The position numbers and the translations under genes were made by a program. This document shows, piece after piece, positions 36,746-46,156 of a stretch of 64,000 nucleotides of DNA. A model generated the notes under the pieces. It worked only from the letters and a program-made list of their open reading frames with translations. It made no database searches and was not told where the DNA came from. The stretch is from Candidatus Dadabacteria bacterium (GTDB lineage Bacteria > Desulfobacterota_D > UBA1144 > Nemesobacterales > Nemesobacteraceae), in contig JAJDTG010000022.1 in the NCBI GenBank assembly GCA_022827275.1, forward strand, positions 62,001 to 126,000, written 5' to 3'. The stretch's first letter is position 1. Each line of letters begins with the position of its first letter.

Positions 36746-37939
36746 TCAGAGCAGAGTTCTTACCGCCTCTTCGATTCTGTTTAAGCCTTCTTCTATGTTC
36801 TCCATGGATGTCGCGTAGGATATCCTGAGGTAGTTTTCCTTTCCGAAGGCTATGCCAGGAACGACGGCTACTTTCGCTTCTTCGAGCAGGAATTCGGTAA
36901 ACGAAACGGATCCGTCGATTCTCTTGCCCCCGTATGCTTTACCCACAAAACCGCTTATGCTTGGGAACACGTAGAACGCTCCCCTGGGGTCAAAACACGT
37001 GAATCCCGGGATTTCGTTAAGCCTTTTTACTATGAAGTTCTTTCTTCTCTCAAATTCCCTTGCCCTTTTACCGAGCAGCTCCTGCGGTCCTTTAAGCGCC
37101 TCAAGGGCTGCCATCTGCGAGATTGATGAGGGGTTTGAAGTTGACTGGCCTTGCAGCTTCGCCATCGCGCTTATTACTCTTTTGTCTCCGGCAGCGTATC
37201 CTATGCGCCATCCGGTCATAGAGTACGATTTGGATACCCCGTTCACGAGTATGGTGGATTCCTTAGCCTTGTCGCTGAGAGAGCAGACTGATGCGTGCTC
37301 GGTGTCCGCGTAGATTATCTTTTCGTATATTTCATCTGAAACTATGATCAGGCCGGCGTCGAGAGCGACTTTTACTATCTCTTCAAGTTCCCCGCGCGAA
37401 TAAGTAGTTCCCGTTGGGTTAGAAGGATAGTTAAGAATAAGGGCCCGCGTCCTTTCGTTTATTGCTGCCTGAAGCTGCTCCGGGGTGATCTTGAAAAGCC
37501 CTTGTTCGTCTGTGTCTAAGATCACCGGAGTCGCGCCCGTAAGTGCCACCTGGTCGGGGTAGGAAACCCAGTAGGGGGCCGGAATTATGACCTCGTCTCC
37601 GGGTTCTAGGAGTGCCTGGGTGATGTTGTATATCGAGTGTTTTGCCCCGCAGGAAACCAGTATTTCGTCCCTTGAGTACTCAAGGCCGTGGTCTTTTTTC
37701 AAAGATTCCGCTATAGCGTCTTTTAGCTCGTCGATTCCGCCCACGGCGGTGTACTTCGTAAAACCGCTTTTAATCGCGGCCATGCCTTCTTTTTTCACGT
37801 TCTCTGGGGTGTCGAAATCAGGCTCCCCCGCTCCGAACCCTATGATGTCGACTCCCTGTGCGCGAAGCGACTTGGCCTTTGCTGTTATGGTCAGAGTCGC
37901 TGATGGCTTGAGATTGGTTACCCTTTCTGAGAGTCTCAT
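36746..37939 (-). CDS. aspC: Class I aspartate aminotransferase
   Basis: A 397-residue PLP enzyme that interconverts aspartate and oxaloacetate with glutamate. The N-terminal family mark is FGAGEPDFDTPENVK. NYPSNPTG and SDEIYEKIIY contact PLP, and SKSYSMTGWRIGYAAG carries the Schiff-base Lys. The length and motifs fit the bacterial AAT I-gamma (thermophile-type) subgroup. The ATG follows the coaD stop by one base, with a GGAGG site. Confidence 0.93.
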   Translation of the reverse strand: MRLSERVTNLKPSATLTITAKAKSLRAQGVDIIGFGAGEPDFDTPENVKKEGMAAIKSGFTKYTAVGGIDELKDAIAESLKKDHGLEYSRDEILVSCGAKHSIYNITQALLEPGDEVIIPAPYWVSYPDQVALTGATPVILDTDEQGLFKITPEQLQAAINERTRALILNYPSNPTGTTYSRGELEEIVKVALDAGLIIVSDEIYEKIIYADTEHASVCSLSDKAKESTILVNGVSKSYSMTGWRIGYAAGDKRVISAMAKLQGQSTSNPSSISQMAALEALKGPQELLGKRAREFERRKNFIVKRLNEIPGFTCFDPRGAFYVFPSISGFVGKAYGGKRIDGSVSFTEFLLEEAKVAVVPGIAFGKENYLRISYATSMENIEEGLNRIEEAVRTLL

Positions 37940-37940
37940 T

Positions 37941-38447
37941 TTATTTCTTCCTCCGCTTTTTTGCCGGGCGGAGTTTCTCGATCAGTTTTTCCTCAACCAC
38001 TGCCGGCACGAAACCCTTCGCGGAACCTCCCAGGGAAATGATCTCCTTTATAAGAGAGGAGCTTATGTGGGAGAACTGGCTGTCGGTTACCATAAACAGC
38101 GTTTCCACCTCTTCGTTCATAAGCTTGTTCGCGGTGGCCATCTGGAGTTCGTATTCAAAGTCCGAGTGGCATCTCATTCCGCGCAGTATGGTGTTTGTTT
38201 CCTTTTCTCTTATGTAGTCGGCCAGCAGTCCCTCGAAGCTTTCAACCTCGACGTTGGGGAAATCCTTGGTCACCTCGGCAATGAGAGATACTCTTTCTTC
38301 GGTCGAGAGCGTCGTTTTCTTTGAAGTATTGTGTCCGACCGAGATTACTATTTTCTCGAATATTCCCGCCGCCCGGGTGATTATGTTAAGGTGCCCGTTT
38401 GTGAAAGGGTCAAAGGAACCCGGATAGATTACAGTTTTGCCGTTCAA
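37941..38447 (-). CDS. coaD: Phosphopantetheine adenylyltransferase
   Basis: 168 residues. It catalyses the fourth step of coenzyme A synthesis. The nucleotidyltransferase motif YPGSFDPFTNGHLNIITRA is at the N-terminus, LRGMRCHSDFEYELQMATAN in the middle and FSHISSSLIKEIISLGG near the end. The start codon is TTG with a strong AAGGAGG site; it overlaps the rsmD stop codon (TTGA). Confidence 0.96.
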   Translation of the reverse strand: MNGKTVIYPGSFDPFTNGHLNIITRAAGIFEKIVISVGHNTSKKTTLSTEERVSLIAEVTKDFPNVEVESFEGLLADYIREKETNTILRGMRCHSDFEYELQMATANKLMNEEVETLFMVTDSQFSHISSSLIKEIISLGGSAKGFVPAVVEEKLIEKLRPAKKRRKK

Positions 38448-38992
38448 TCTAGCCTCCTTAGAAAACTTATGGAAGTGCCTCCGTATTTTCTGGTTCTCAC
38501 GTCAAGTCCTTCAGAATCAATAACGTTTCCCGACGGATGTTCAATAACCATCACTCCTTTCTCCCCGACGACGCTTTGTATATCGTGGGCAAGCTCATGA
38601 GGCCCCGTCTTTTCGTAAAGCTCATACGGGGGATCGACGAAAACAAGATCAAACCCACAATTTTCCGCACTTAACATACTCAATGCTTTTCTGAAATCAA
38701 AATTGAGTATTCTCGATTGTTCCGTGTATCCCAAGGAACGCAGATTCTGGGCGATTATTCCCGCTGTGGCGGGGTTCTTTTCAACGAAGACACAAAATGC
38801 GGCTCCTAGGCTCAGAGCCTCGATTCCCAGATTCCCCGTTCCTGAGAACAGGTCAAGCACCCTTGTTCCCGCCACTTCGGGACCCAGTATGTCGAAAATG
38901 GATTTTTTTATTCTGGCCGCAGTGGGTCTAAGCGATTTTCCCCTTGGGACCTTCAGTCTTTTTCCCTTGGATTGTCCTGTAAGTACACGCAT
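38444..38992 (-). CDS. rsmD: 16S rRNA (guanine(966)-N(2))-methyltransferase RsmD
   Basis: 182 residues from MRVLTGQSKGKRLKVPRG, the family start. The SAM-binding loop is VLDLFSGTGNLGIEALS and the catalytic motif is VFVDPPYE. An upstream in-frame ATG adds nine residues with no family support. It is the first gene of the rsmD-coaD-aspC operon; rsmD next to coaD is a common bacterial order. Confidence 0.95.
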   Translation of the reverse strand: MRVLTGQSKGKRLKVPRGKSLRPTAARIKKSIFDILGPEVAGTRVLDLFSGTGNLGIEALSLGAAFCVFVEKNPATAGIIAQNLRSLGYTEQSRILNFDFRKALSMLSAENCGFDLVFVDPPYELYEKTGPHELAHDIQSVVGEKGVMVIEHPSGNVIDSEGLDVRTRKYGGTSISFLRRLD

Positions 38993-39352
38993 GTTGATTA
39001 TGTCGATTTTCTCGATCAAGCCGGATTTGCTCCAGATCCGTAATCAAATTGCAGTATTTATGCATTTTAATTAGCTTCTTGCTCTTTCCCCCTGATTATA
39101 TCACGAATTACTTCTGTTGAAGTTGATAGACTGATGCGTCTTTACTTAAAACGTTTCAGAACCTTAATGCGCTACTTAAAATTCGAGGTCATTGATCGAT
39201 CGAACTTGATCGCCGTTTTTTTGAAAAATGGTATGGGCTGGCAGGTAAGGGTTGCTCCTTTGTGAATTTACTCGTTTTCCAAGGCCATGCACGTGCGCAT
39301 AGGGATCCCTCTATTTTTGTCTCAAGAACTGTTAACGGCTAGAAATCGGTAT
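38993..39352. other. Intergenic region between rsmD and the Rieske module
   Basis: About 360 bases without a credible gene on either strand. I see no convincing tRNA, terminator or repeat apart from short palindromes (GATCGATC, GCACGTGC). It marks the left edge of the accessory Rieske/TetR module. Confidence 0.5.
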
Positions 39353-40501
39353 TCATTTCTTCCCTTCTAGCCAATTGAGTATTATCTCCTGATGGCCGAT
39401 AATGGGACTTTCTCCAACAGACGCCGGGCCAACTTCAAAATAGGGGCTCTGGAGGGATTTCTGCTGCTGCTCGCATGCGTAAACATCTTCAGCGACGAAA
39501 TCGCCACTGCTCATAGGGTCGTCTTTGTTCTCTGGATCAGGTTTGTATTTGCCACCAAAACTGCTGGACCAAAACGAGCTGGATCGTAGTGCCTGCTTCC
39601 CAAATTCCCAGATCGAAGCACTTGCGACCCGAACTCGATTTTCAACCCTAGTAAGGTCCGGAGCGAGCGGCTTTACGATGAATGTTGTCCAAGTACTTTC
39701 TGTTTCTGCTAACCCGATGCCGGGAAACAACATTGGAACCCACGCACCGGCTTGTTCGCTGGGTATAACTAGCGGGTAGGGTGCGTTAGCCTTAATATCC
39801 GCGCCATATCGCTCGGAAAGAGGCTCCCAGAAAGCGTAATGAGGACCAACAAACCCGTACTTTGCTTTGGCATGGTCATACATACTAAGGGTTCCGGAGT
39901 GCAAGTGTGACAGGTGATACACGTCGATGTAGTTCTCAACCACAATCTTCCAGTTCGCTTTGATTTCATAACTGGTGCGCGCATCTCTATACTCGGGAAG
40001 CTTATCTACGGCATGTGGCCCGAGTTTCGGTTCAAGATCGCCAACCCACTCCGTAATAGATCCGGCATCTGGGTCCGGATGGATAAATATCATGCCTCGC
40101 CAAACATCTACAGCAGCTGGCTTAAGTCCCAGGCATGACTTGTCTATTCCTTTGAATTCCCGTTTTTCATCGGGCACCGAAATAAGGTTGCCATCTAGAT
40201 CATATGTCCAGTCATGGTATGGACAAGTCAATACTTTTTTGGTTTTACCGACTGCTCTAATCAGTTGCGTTCCGCGGTGACGACAAATATTATGAAACGC
40301 GCGCAGGCGCCGGTTGTGCCCCATTACAATAAAAATATTGTTAAGACCGGCTTGCACGGAGATATAATTGCCAGGCTCTGCAACATCCTCAATAAAACCA
40401 GCATATCGCCATGTTTTGGAGAATATCTCTTTCTGTTCTCGATCAAACCAGTCCTGACTCGTATATGCGGATATAGGCAGTTTGTGCATCATTCTGGTCA
40501 T
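39353..40501 (-). CDS. Rieske-type aromatic-ring-hydroxylating oxygenase, alpha-subunit-like
   Basis: 382 residues from the ATG with AAGGA upstream. The Rieske [2Fe-2S] site is CRHRG (Cys73, His75) and CPYHDW (Cys93, His96). The catalytic domain has the mononuclear iron site DVYHLSHLH (His196, His201) after NWKIVVENYI. Family members use oxygen and electrons from a reductase for dihydroxylation, demethylation or similar reactions. No reductase or ferredoxin gene is adjacent and the substrate is unknown. An in-frame ATG 39 nt upstream overlaps the previous gene. It is the last gene of a tetR-membrane-protein-oxygenase operon. Confidence 0.9.
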   Translation of the reverse strand: MTRMMHKLPISAYTSQDWFDREQKEIFSKTWRYAGFIEDVAEPGNYISVQAGLNNIFIVMGHNRRLRAFHNICRHRGTQLIRAVGKTKKVLTCPYHDWTYDLDGNLISVPDEKREFKGIDKSCLGLKPAAVDVWRGMIFIHPDPDAGSITEWVGDLEPKLGPHAVDKLPEYRDARTSYEIKANWKIVVENYIDVYHLSHLHSGTLSMYDHAKAKYGFVGPHYAFWEPLSERYGADIKANAPYPLVIPSEQAGAWVPMLFPGIGLAETESTWTTFIVKPLAPDLTRVENRVRVASASIWEFGKQALRSSSFWSSSFGGKYKPDPENKDDPMSSGDFVAEDVYACEQQQKSLQSPYFEVGPASVGESPIIGHQEIILNWLEGKK

Positions 40502-40520
40502 ATTTGTCCTTCGTTCCAAG

Positions 40521-40760
40521 CTAGGAAAAATCCCCGGCAATCATTACCAGACCTAAAGTCACCCAAGCGATTTGGATGGCCCAAAAGAGAAAAGGGTCGG
40601 TCTTGCGAGTAACGTAGGTTAGCAGAAGAGTATTTCCTGAACGGAAACTAGAAATCGTCCAGAACAGGAACAATATTCCCCAGAATAATTGATATCCCAA
40701 AGCGGTGGATATCATCAGGATTGCAAAGGTTACATAGTTTAAGGTGCGTGAATTATTCAT
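40521..40760 (-). CDS. Small membrane protein in the Rieske operon
   Basis: 79 residues with two hydrophobic segments (YVTFAILMISTALGYQLFWG region and FWAIQIAWVTLGLVMIAG). I do not recognise the family. The start overlaps the tetR stop by 8 nt and the stop is 19 nt before the oxygenase ATG, so all three are one transcript. It may handle substrate entry or hold a partner at the membrane; this is inference. Confidence 0.7.
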   Translation of the reverse strand: MNNSRTLNYVTFAILMISTALGYQLFWGILFLFWTISSFRSGNTLLLTYVTRKTDPFLFWAIQIAWVTLGLVMIAGDFS

Positions 40761-41355
40761 ATTTCGTTGTTTCCTTTAACGAATTAACAAGTTTTTCCAT
40801 TGCAAGGCGTGAACGCTGATAGAAGTTTTTTGAAAAGGACAATGATTCAAGTGACACTACATTGAAGTAGATAGATACTAATCCGTTTGAGACGGCTTCA
40901 ATGCTTCCTTTGTCATTTTCGGGATATTCACTCTTAATGAGCTGGCAGAGCGCATGCTCAAACCTTTCAATTGATGCTCTAATCCTTTCAGCTAGCTTAG
41001 GGTTATTGCCGCACTTCATCGTTAGTGCTGCAAAAGCAAGAATAAGTTCTGGGTCGGAATCTTCGTGAGGCGTCGTCATAAACTTAATCAATGTTTTTAA
41101 GTCCCCTTTCTCGGGTAAAGATGTAAGTAATTGCGAAGCCGCTTCGTCGAACTCACTCAACACATGAGATGTTAACATCTCACTCATCTCAGCCTTGTTA
41201 CCGAGGTGATGCCGAATGAGTGATCGAGAAAGCCCAGCTGTTTTCGCAATAGTTTCCAGTGTTGTCCCGTCGAGACCGTACTTAGCGACGGCCGAAACGT
41301 AGGCCTTCATCACTTCTGACTGTCGTTGATCTTTGTTAGACGGTCGTCCGGCCAT
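40753..41355 (-). CDS. TetR-family transcriptional regulator
   Basis: 200 residues from MAGRPSNKDQRQSEVM. The N-terminal helix-turn-helix is GTTLETIAKTAGLSRSLIRHHLGNK, followed by a ligand domain. Members usually repress and are released by a small molecule, here possibly the oxygenase substrate. A 40-bp palindrome overlapping a promoter lies 38 bp upstream and is the likely operator. BetI-like helix spacing is suggested but not certain. An in-frame ATG 36 nt upstream is closer to the promoter and less likely. Confidence 0.9.
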   Translation of the reverse strand: MAGRPSNKDQRQSEVMKAYVSAVAKYGLDGTTLETIAKTAGLSRSLIRHHLGNKAEMSEMLTSHVLSEFDEAASQLLTSLPEKGDLKTLIKFMTTPHEDSDPELILAFAALTMKCGNNPKLAERIRASIERFEHALCQLIKSEYPENDKGSIEAVSNGLVSIYFNVVSLESLSFSKNFYQRSRLAMEKLVNSLKETTKYE

Positions 41356-41382
41356 GATTCCTCTGGTTATTGTTTGGGGGGT

Positions 41383-41411
41383 ACAATACATAAGCCTGAA
41401 TATATTGTCAA
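41383..41411 (-). promoter_or_regulatory. Sigma-70-type promoter of the tetR-Rieske operon
   Basis: On the minus strand a -35 box TTGACA is followed by a 17-nt spacer and TATTGT (4 of 6 matches to -10). The -35 box lies inside the palindrome, so a repressor bound there would block RNA polymerase. Confidence 0.55.
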
Positions 41412-41432
41412 TTATGACAATATATTCAGGCT
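41393..41432. promoter_or_regulatory. 40-bp palindrome, likely TetR operator
   Basis: AGCCTGAATATATTGTCA and TGACAATATATTCAGGCT are perfect 18-bp arms around ATTA. It lies 38-77 bp upstream of the tetR ATG. Length and place fit an operator bound by one or two TetR dimers. A terminator is unlikely as no T-run follows either arm. Confidence 0.75.
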
Positions 41433-41688
41433 ATCTGCCAAAATGTTTGAGCGGGTGGTAGTGCACTGAGCCTCGAAATCTATTCATCGATGTATTCAAG
41501 CTCTGTCACATATTGTCGATACGGCAATTCAATTACGTCTTTTCACGACTTTCTCTATAACCTGAGCAATTTACCGATAAAGTCCGCGTTTTGTTCTGGA
41601 AGACATGGATTTATTCATGTAAAATACTGATCTAACCGGTTTATCCTGCAAGCGTTCTTTTTCTTTCCTCCGGAGGGTTTTTTCAGTA

Positions 41689-44121
41689 ATGGACACTTCA
41701 TCCAGAGTGCAGACTGTAAACATTGAAGATGAGATGAAGGAGTCCTATCTCAGCTACTCAATGAGCGTGATAGTCGGAAGGGCTCTTCCCGACGTGCGTG
41801 ACGGGCTCAAGCCCGTTCACAGGAGAATTCTCTACGGAATGAACGAGGTTGGAAATGTTTGGAACCGTCCCTACAAGAAATCCGCCAGAGTGGTGGGGGA
41901 TGTCATGGGTAAATACCACCCTCACGGAGACTCGGCGATCTACGACTCCCTTGTCCGGATGGCCCAGGATTTTTCCATGAGAATTCCGCTTGTCGACGGG
42001 CAGGGCAATTTCGGTTCCGTTGACGGCGACAGCCCGGCGGCCATGCGCTACACCGAAGTAAGGCTCTCGAGAATCTCTTCTGAGATGCTTGAGGATCTGG
42101 ACAAGGAGACGGTCGAATTCTACCCGAACTACGACGGGGGGGAACTCGAACCAAGCGTGCTGCCGACCAAGGTGCCGAACCTTCTTTTAAACGGTTCCTC
42201 GGGAATCGCGGTGGGCATGTCGACCAATATACCTCCTCACAACCTCGGGGAGCTTCTAGATGCCGTGGTGGCCCAGATACGCGACCCCCAAATTACTATG
42301 GACAGGCTTATTGAGATCATGCCGGGGCCGGATTTCCCGACAGGGGGATTCGTAAGCGGTCGGGATGATATACGTACTGCCTACGCCACTGGCCGCGGAA
42401 TAGTCAGGATGAGGGCTAGGGTACGCATAGAGAAGCAGAAAAAAGGGGACAGGGAAGTGATAATCGTTACAGAGCTTCCCTACCAAGTTAACAAGGCGCG
42501 CCTAGCCCAGAAAATCGCCGAACTCGTGAGAGAGGAGAAGATAAAGGGCATCTCCGACATAAGGGATGAATCTGACAGGGAGGGAATAAGGCTTGTTATC
42601 GACGTTAAAAGCGGAGAACACGCCCAGGTGGTTTTAAACCAGCTCTACAAGCATACGCAGATGTACACTTCTTTCGGCATCATAATGCTCGCGCTTGTGA
42701 GAAACCAGCCGAAAGTTCTTAGCCTGAAGGAACTGCTAGCCCACTTCATAGAACACAGAAAGGAAGTTATTACCCGAAGAACGCAGTATGAGCTTCGCAA
42801 GGCCGAGGAGCGGCTCCACATTCTCGAGGGGTTCAAGATCGCTCTTGATAACCTGGATGAAATCGTGGAACTCATAAAAGGTTCCGAGAGTCCGGCAGCC
42901 GCGAGAGCGGGCCTTGTTCAGACGTTTGCGCTTTCTGAGCGCCAGGCTCAGGCCATTCTGGAGATGCGCCTTCAGAGACTTACGGCGCTTGAGAGGGACA
43001 AGATACTTGAGGAAAGGCGGGAACTTATCGCAACCGTGGCAAGGCTCAAGGAAATACTAGGAAGCGAAAAGCTCATACTTGATCTTGCGGTCGAGGAACT
43101 TACTGAGCTCAGGGAGAAATTCGGGGACGCGAGGAGAACCGAGATTGTTGAGGATGTGGGAGAGATATCCATTGAGGATCTTATAACCGACGAGGAGATG
43201 GTGGTTACCACCACCTACGGGGGCTACATAAAGAGCATACCGCTTAGCGTGTACAGGAACCAGAGAAGGGGAGGCAGGGGAAGAACCGGAATGAGCACAA
43301 GGGATACCGATTTCGTTAACGACCTGTTCACGGCGTCAAGACACAACAGCATTCTGTTTTTCTCAAGCCTCGGAAGATGCTACTGGCTTAAGGTTTATCA
43401 GGTGCCGGAGTCTTCCCCGGCGGCGCGCGGAAGAGCCATGGTGAACCTGCTCAACCTTGATAAGGGGGAGAAGGTGGCGGCCGTGCTGCCCGTAAGGGAC
43501 TTCTCGGACGATGTCTCCATAGTCATGGCTACTCGAAACGGAGTCGTCAAGAAAACGAAGCTTAAGGCGTATTCAAATCCCCGCGTGGGGGGAATAATCG
43601 CCCTTAACATACGTGATGGCGACGAGCTTGTGGGGGCGGAGCTTGCGTCTGAAGAAGACGAGGTGCTTCTCACTTCAAGGAACGGCAAGGCGATCAGGTT
43701 CAAGGGCACTGACGTAAGGAACATGGGCAGGGTCTCGACTGGAGTCAAGGGCATAAATCTCAGAGAAGGCGACGAGGTGGTGAGCCTTGAGGTCATAAAG
43801 AACCAGAATGCTCAGATACTTACCATAACGGAAATGGGCTACGGCAAGCGCACCAGCATATCCGAGTACAGGCTTGCGAAAAGGGGAGGAATGGGAGTAA
43901 AGACCGTCAACATAACCGAGAAAAACGGAGATGTAGTCGGAGCGTTTCAGGTGGATGACGACACGGAAATCATGATTATAAGCGACCAGGCGGGGAAGCT
44001 GATAAGAACGAGCGTTTCCCAGATACGCAACACGGGGCGCAGCACCCAGGGGGTGAAGGTCATAAACCTTGAGCCCGAGGAACTCGTGGCTGCGGTCGCA
44101 AAAGTCGCAGAAGGGGACTAG
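41689..44121 (+). CDS. gyrA: DNA gyrase subunit A
   Basis: 810 residues. It is the breakage-reunion subunit of gyrase. The N-terminal signature is [20 protein letters not shown] and catalytic Tyr121 is in [10 protein letters not shown]. The C-terminal beta-pinwheel holds the GyrA box QRRGGRG, which marks gyrase rather than topoisomerase IV. The quinolone-determining region reads [19 protein letters not shown], with Ser82 and Asp86 equal to the sensitive E. coli residues. A GGAGGG site precedes the ATG. Three small genes follow without a gap. Confidence 0.97.
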   Translation: MDTSSRVQTVNIEDEMKESYLSYSMSVIVGRALPDVRDGLKPVHRRILYGMNEVGNVWNRPYKKSARVVGDVMGKYHPHGDSAIYDSLVRMAQDFSMRIPLVDGQGNFGSVDGDSPAAMRYTEVRLSRISSEMLEDLDKETVEFYPNYDGGELEPSVLPTKVPNLLLNGSSGIAVGMSTNIPPHNLGELLDAVVAQIRDPQITMDRLIEIMPGPDFPTGGFVSGRDDIRTAYATGRGIVRMRARVRIEKQKKGDREVIIVTELPYQVNKARLAQKIAELVREEKIKGISDIRDESDREGIRLVIDVKSGEHAQVVLNQLYKHTQMYTSFGIIMLALVRNQPKVLSLKELLAHFIEHRKEVITRRTQYELRKAEERLHILEGFKIALDNLDEIVELIKGSESPAAARAGLVQTFALSERQAQAILEMRLQRLTALERDKILEERRELIATVARLKEILGSEKLILDLAVEELTELREKFGDARRTEIVEDVGEISIEDLITDEEMVVTTTYGGYIKSIPLSVYRNQRRGGRGRTGMSTRDTDFVNDLFTASRHNSILFFSSLGRCYWLKVYQVPESSPAARGRAMVNLLNLDKGEKVAAVLPVRDFSDDVSIVMATRNGVVKKTKLKAYSNPRVGGIIALNIRDGDELVGAELASEEDEVLLTSRNGKAIRFKGTDVRNMGRVSTGVKGINLREGDEVVSLEVIKNQNAQILTITEMGYGKRTSISEYRLAKRGGMGVKTVNITEKNGDVVGAFQVDDDTEIMIISDQAGKLIRTSVSQIRNTGRSTQGVKVINLEPEELVAAVAKVAEGD

Positions 44122-44616
44122 ATGATAAAGGAAGTCGAAAACGTGCTCTCCGGTTTTCCCGGCTATAACTGCTTTGCGTGCGGTCCGCACAACGAGCACG
44201 GCCTTCGCCTCAAGTTCTTTCATGACCAGGAAACCGACGAGGTTTTCACTACCGTCTCTGCCGAAGAGCACTTCTGCGGCTGGCCGGGGATAGTGCATGG
44301 GGGAGTGCAGTGTACCCTTGTCGACGAGGTTTCTTTCTGGGCAATGTTCAATGAAACCCGCAAGATCGCCTTTACGGCGAAAATAGACATTGCTTATATG
44401 AAGAAGGTCCCAAGCGGCAGAACTTTGGACGTGAGAGCAAAGATAAGGGAAATCAGGGGAAGGCGGGTCGAGGTCGATTCGGTCATAAGGGATGAGGACG
44501 GAACCGAACTCGCAAGCGCCGCAGTGACCTACGTGTTTCCCCGAAAGGAGACTCTGCTCGAGATACTGGGACCTGAGCTTCTGAGTGAAGAATTTCTACA
44601 ATACGTGAGGGACTAA
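44122..44616 (+). CDS. PaaI-like hotdog-fold thioesterase
   Basis: 164 residues with a hotdog domain: NCFACGPHNEHGLRLKF, FCGWPGIVHGGVQCTLVDEV (catalytic-loop HGG) and TAKIDIAYMKKVPSG. Such enzymes hydrolyse acyl-CoA esters; the substrate is unknown. The ATG follows the gyrA stop codon directly and the stop is 1 nt before the next gene, so it is cotranscribed with gyrA. Confidence 0.85.
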   Translation: MIKEVENVLSGFPGYNCFACGPHNEHGLRLKFFHDQETDEVFTTVSAEEHFCGWPGIVHGGVQCTLVDEVSFWAMFNETRKIAFTAKIDIAYMKKVPSGRTLDVRAKIREIRGRRVEVDSVIRDEDGTELASAAVTYVFPRKETLLEILGPELLSEEFLQYVRD

Positions 44617-44617
44617 A

Positions 44618-45223
44618 ATGATAAGACTGTATGAACATCCGCTTTCCGGAAACGCTTACAAGGCGAAGCTTCTGCTGCACCAGCTCTCTGTCGAATACGA
44701 GGGGGTGACGGTGGATATATTCGCGGGGGAACATAAAAAAGAGGAGTTCTCCGCGCTTAACCCCAACTGCAAGATCCCGGTTCTTGCGGACGGGGATTTC
44801 GTCATGTGGGAATCAAACGCGATACTTTTCTATCTGGCGAACAAGTTTTCTCCGAACCCCTACCTGTCAGATGATCCGGAAATCTACGGTCTGATTGCGC
44901 AGTGGACTTTTTTCGGGAAGACGACTATAGATCCGAACCTTGCGCTTGCGAGGTATTTTGTGAAGTTTCTGCCCCCTGATCAGGTGCCGCCGGGAATGCT
45001 TGAGAAGCTTCACGCGCAAGGAAATGTCGCGCTTGCGATTCTTGAAGACCATCTCTCCCGGACCGAGTTTCTCTGCGGGGATTACTCCATAGCCGACATC
45101 GCGTGCTATCCCTACACGATGCTTTGCGGGGAAGCGGGGTTTGACCTTGAGATTTATCCGTCGGTCAGGAGATGGTGCGGGAGCGTCGAGGGAACTCCCA
45201 ACTTCATTGCTTTTGCCGGTTAG
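44618..45223 (+). CDS. Glutathione S-transferase family protein
   Basis: 201 residues. The N-terminal thioredoxin-like domain shows IRLYEHPLSGNAYKAKLLL, NPNCKIPVLADGDFVMWESNAI (cis-Pro and the glutathione-binding Glu-Ser). The C-terminal helical domain shows YSIADIACYPYTMLCGEAG, with the N-capping Asp of GSTs. A stress or detoxification role is likely; the exact class cannot be set. It is part of the gyrA-thioesterase-GST-sirtuin run. Confidence 0.9.
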   Translation: MIRLYEHPLSGNAYKAKLLLHQLSVEYEGVTVDIFAGEHKKEEFSALNPNCKIPVLADGDFVMWESNAILFYLANKFSPNPYLSDDPEIYGLIAQWTFFGKTTIDPNLALARYFVKFLPPDQVPPGMLEKLHAQGNVALAILEDHLSRTEFLCGDYSIADIACYPYTMLCGEAGFDLEIYPSVRRWCGSVEGTPNFIAFAG

Positions 45224-45237
45224 TGCCGGGCGTATTT

Positions 45238-45975
45238 ATGGAAAGAGAAGTAAAGCTTTTTCTGGAACTGCTTGAGGGAACCAACAGCGCGGTTGCCTTC
45301 ACGGGAGCCGGAATAAGCACCGAATCTGGAATACCCGACTACCGTTCCCCTGGGACGGGCATGTGGGAAAAAATGGACCAGTCGGTGGTCTCGCTCTCCG
45401 GGTTTTTGAGAAACCCCGAGAATTACTACTCCTACGCCATGGAATCCTATCCTGTGAGAGCGGCCGCCGAACCCAACGCGGGCCATTACGCGCTTGCGCG
45501 TCTTGAGAAAAAGGGCTGGCTCAGGGGTGTTATAACGCAGAACGTGGACGGCCTGCACACGAAGGCGGGTTCTGAGAGCGTGTTCGAGCTCCACGGTTCC
45601 GTAAGGCGGGTCGTTTGCCTCCAGTGCCGGGAGTACTATCCGATGGAAGATGTAATGAGCAGGGTTTTTGAAGGGGAGAATCCTCCGCTCTGCCTGCAGT
45701 GCGGGGGGATTCTGAAGCCCGATGCCGTTTTTTTCGGAGAGGCTCTTCCTGAAGAACCGTGGGAGAGATCGATCGATCTTGTTTCAAGCTCCGAGGTGCT
45801 CATCGTTATGGGCTCTTCACTCCTGGTCGCCCCGGCAAGCGGACTTCCCCGTCTTGCTCTTTCCAAGGGGGCCGCGCTTGTGATCATAAATCTGATGCAG
45901 ACTCCTTTTGATGACGAGGCGGATATAGTAATTCGCAAGAAAATCGGGGAATTCTTTGAAGAAACCGGAATATGA
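45238..45975 (+). CDS. cobB: NAD-dependent protein deacylase (sirtuin, CobB-like)
   Basis: 245 residues from MEREVKLFLELLEG. The NAD-binding motif is GAGISTESGIPDYRSPG; catalytic His is in FELHGSVRR after TQNVDGLHTKAGS. The zinc pairs are CLQC and CLQC, with GGILKPDAVFFGEALP after them. It removes acyl groups from lysines. An in-frame start 66 nt upstream would overlap the GST gene and lacks family support. It ends 18 nt before tRNA-Gly on the other strand. Confidence 0.92.
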   Translation: MEREVKLFLELLEGTNSAVAFTGAGISTESGIPDYRSPGTGMWEKMDQSVVSLSGFLRNPENYYSYAMESYPVRAAAEPNAGHYALARLEKKGWLRGVITQNVDGLHTKAGSESVFELHGSVRRVVCLQCREYYPMEDVMSRVFEGENPPLCLQCGGILKPDAVFFGEALPEEPWERSIDLVSSSEVLIVMGSSLLVAPASGLPRLALSKGAALVIINLMQTPFDDEADIVIRKKIGEFFEETGI

Positions 45976-45993
45976 ACGGAACAGTGTGGGGAA

Positions 45994-46070
45994 TGGAGCG
46001 GGAAACGGGATTCGAACCCGCGACCTTCTCCTTGGCAAGGAGACGCTCTAGCCAACTGAGCTATTCCCGC
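45994..46070 (-). tRNA. tRNA-Gly (anticodon GCC), CCA encoded
   Basis: Read on the minus strand, the acceptor GCGGGAA pairs with TTCCCGC, discriminator T, then CCA. The anticodon stem TCTCC/GGAGA holds loop TTGCCAA. The T arm is CGCGGGTTCGAATCCCGT. Confidence 0.95.
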
Positions 46071-46156
46071 GGTGAAAGCGAACTGAAAAGATATCAAGAC
46101 CCGCTTTTATTGTCAAATAGGATGGATTTTTGTATTTGGGTACAATAGAAACCGCC

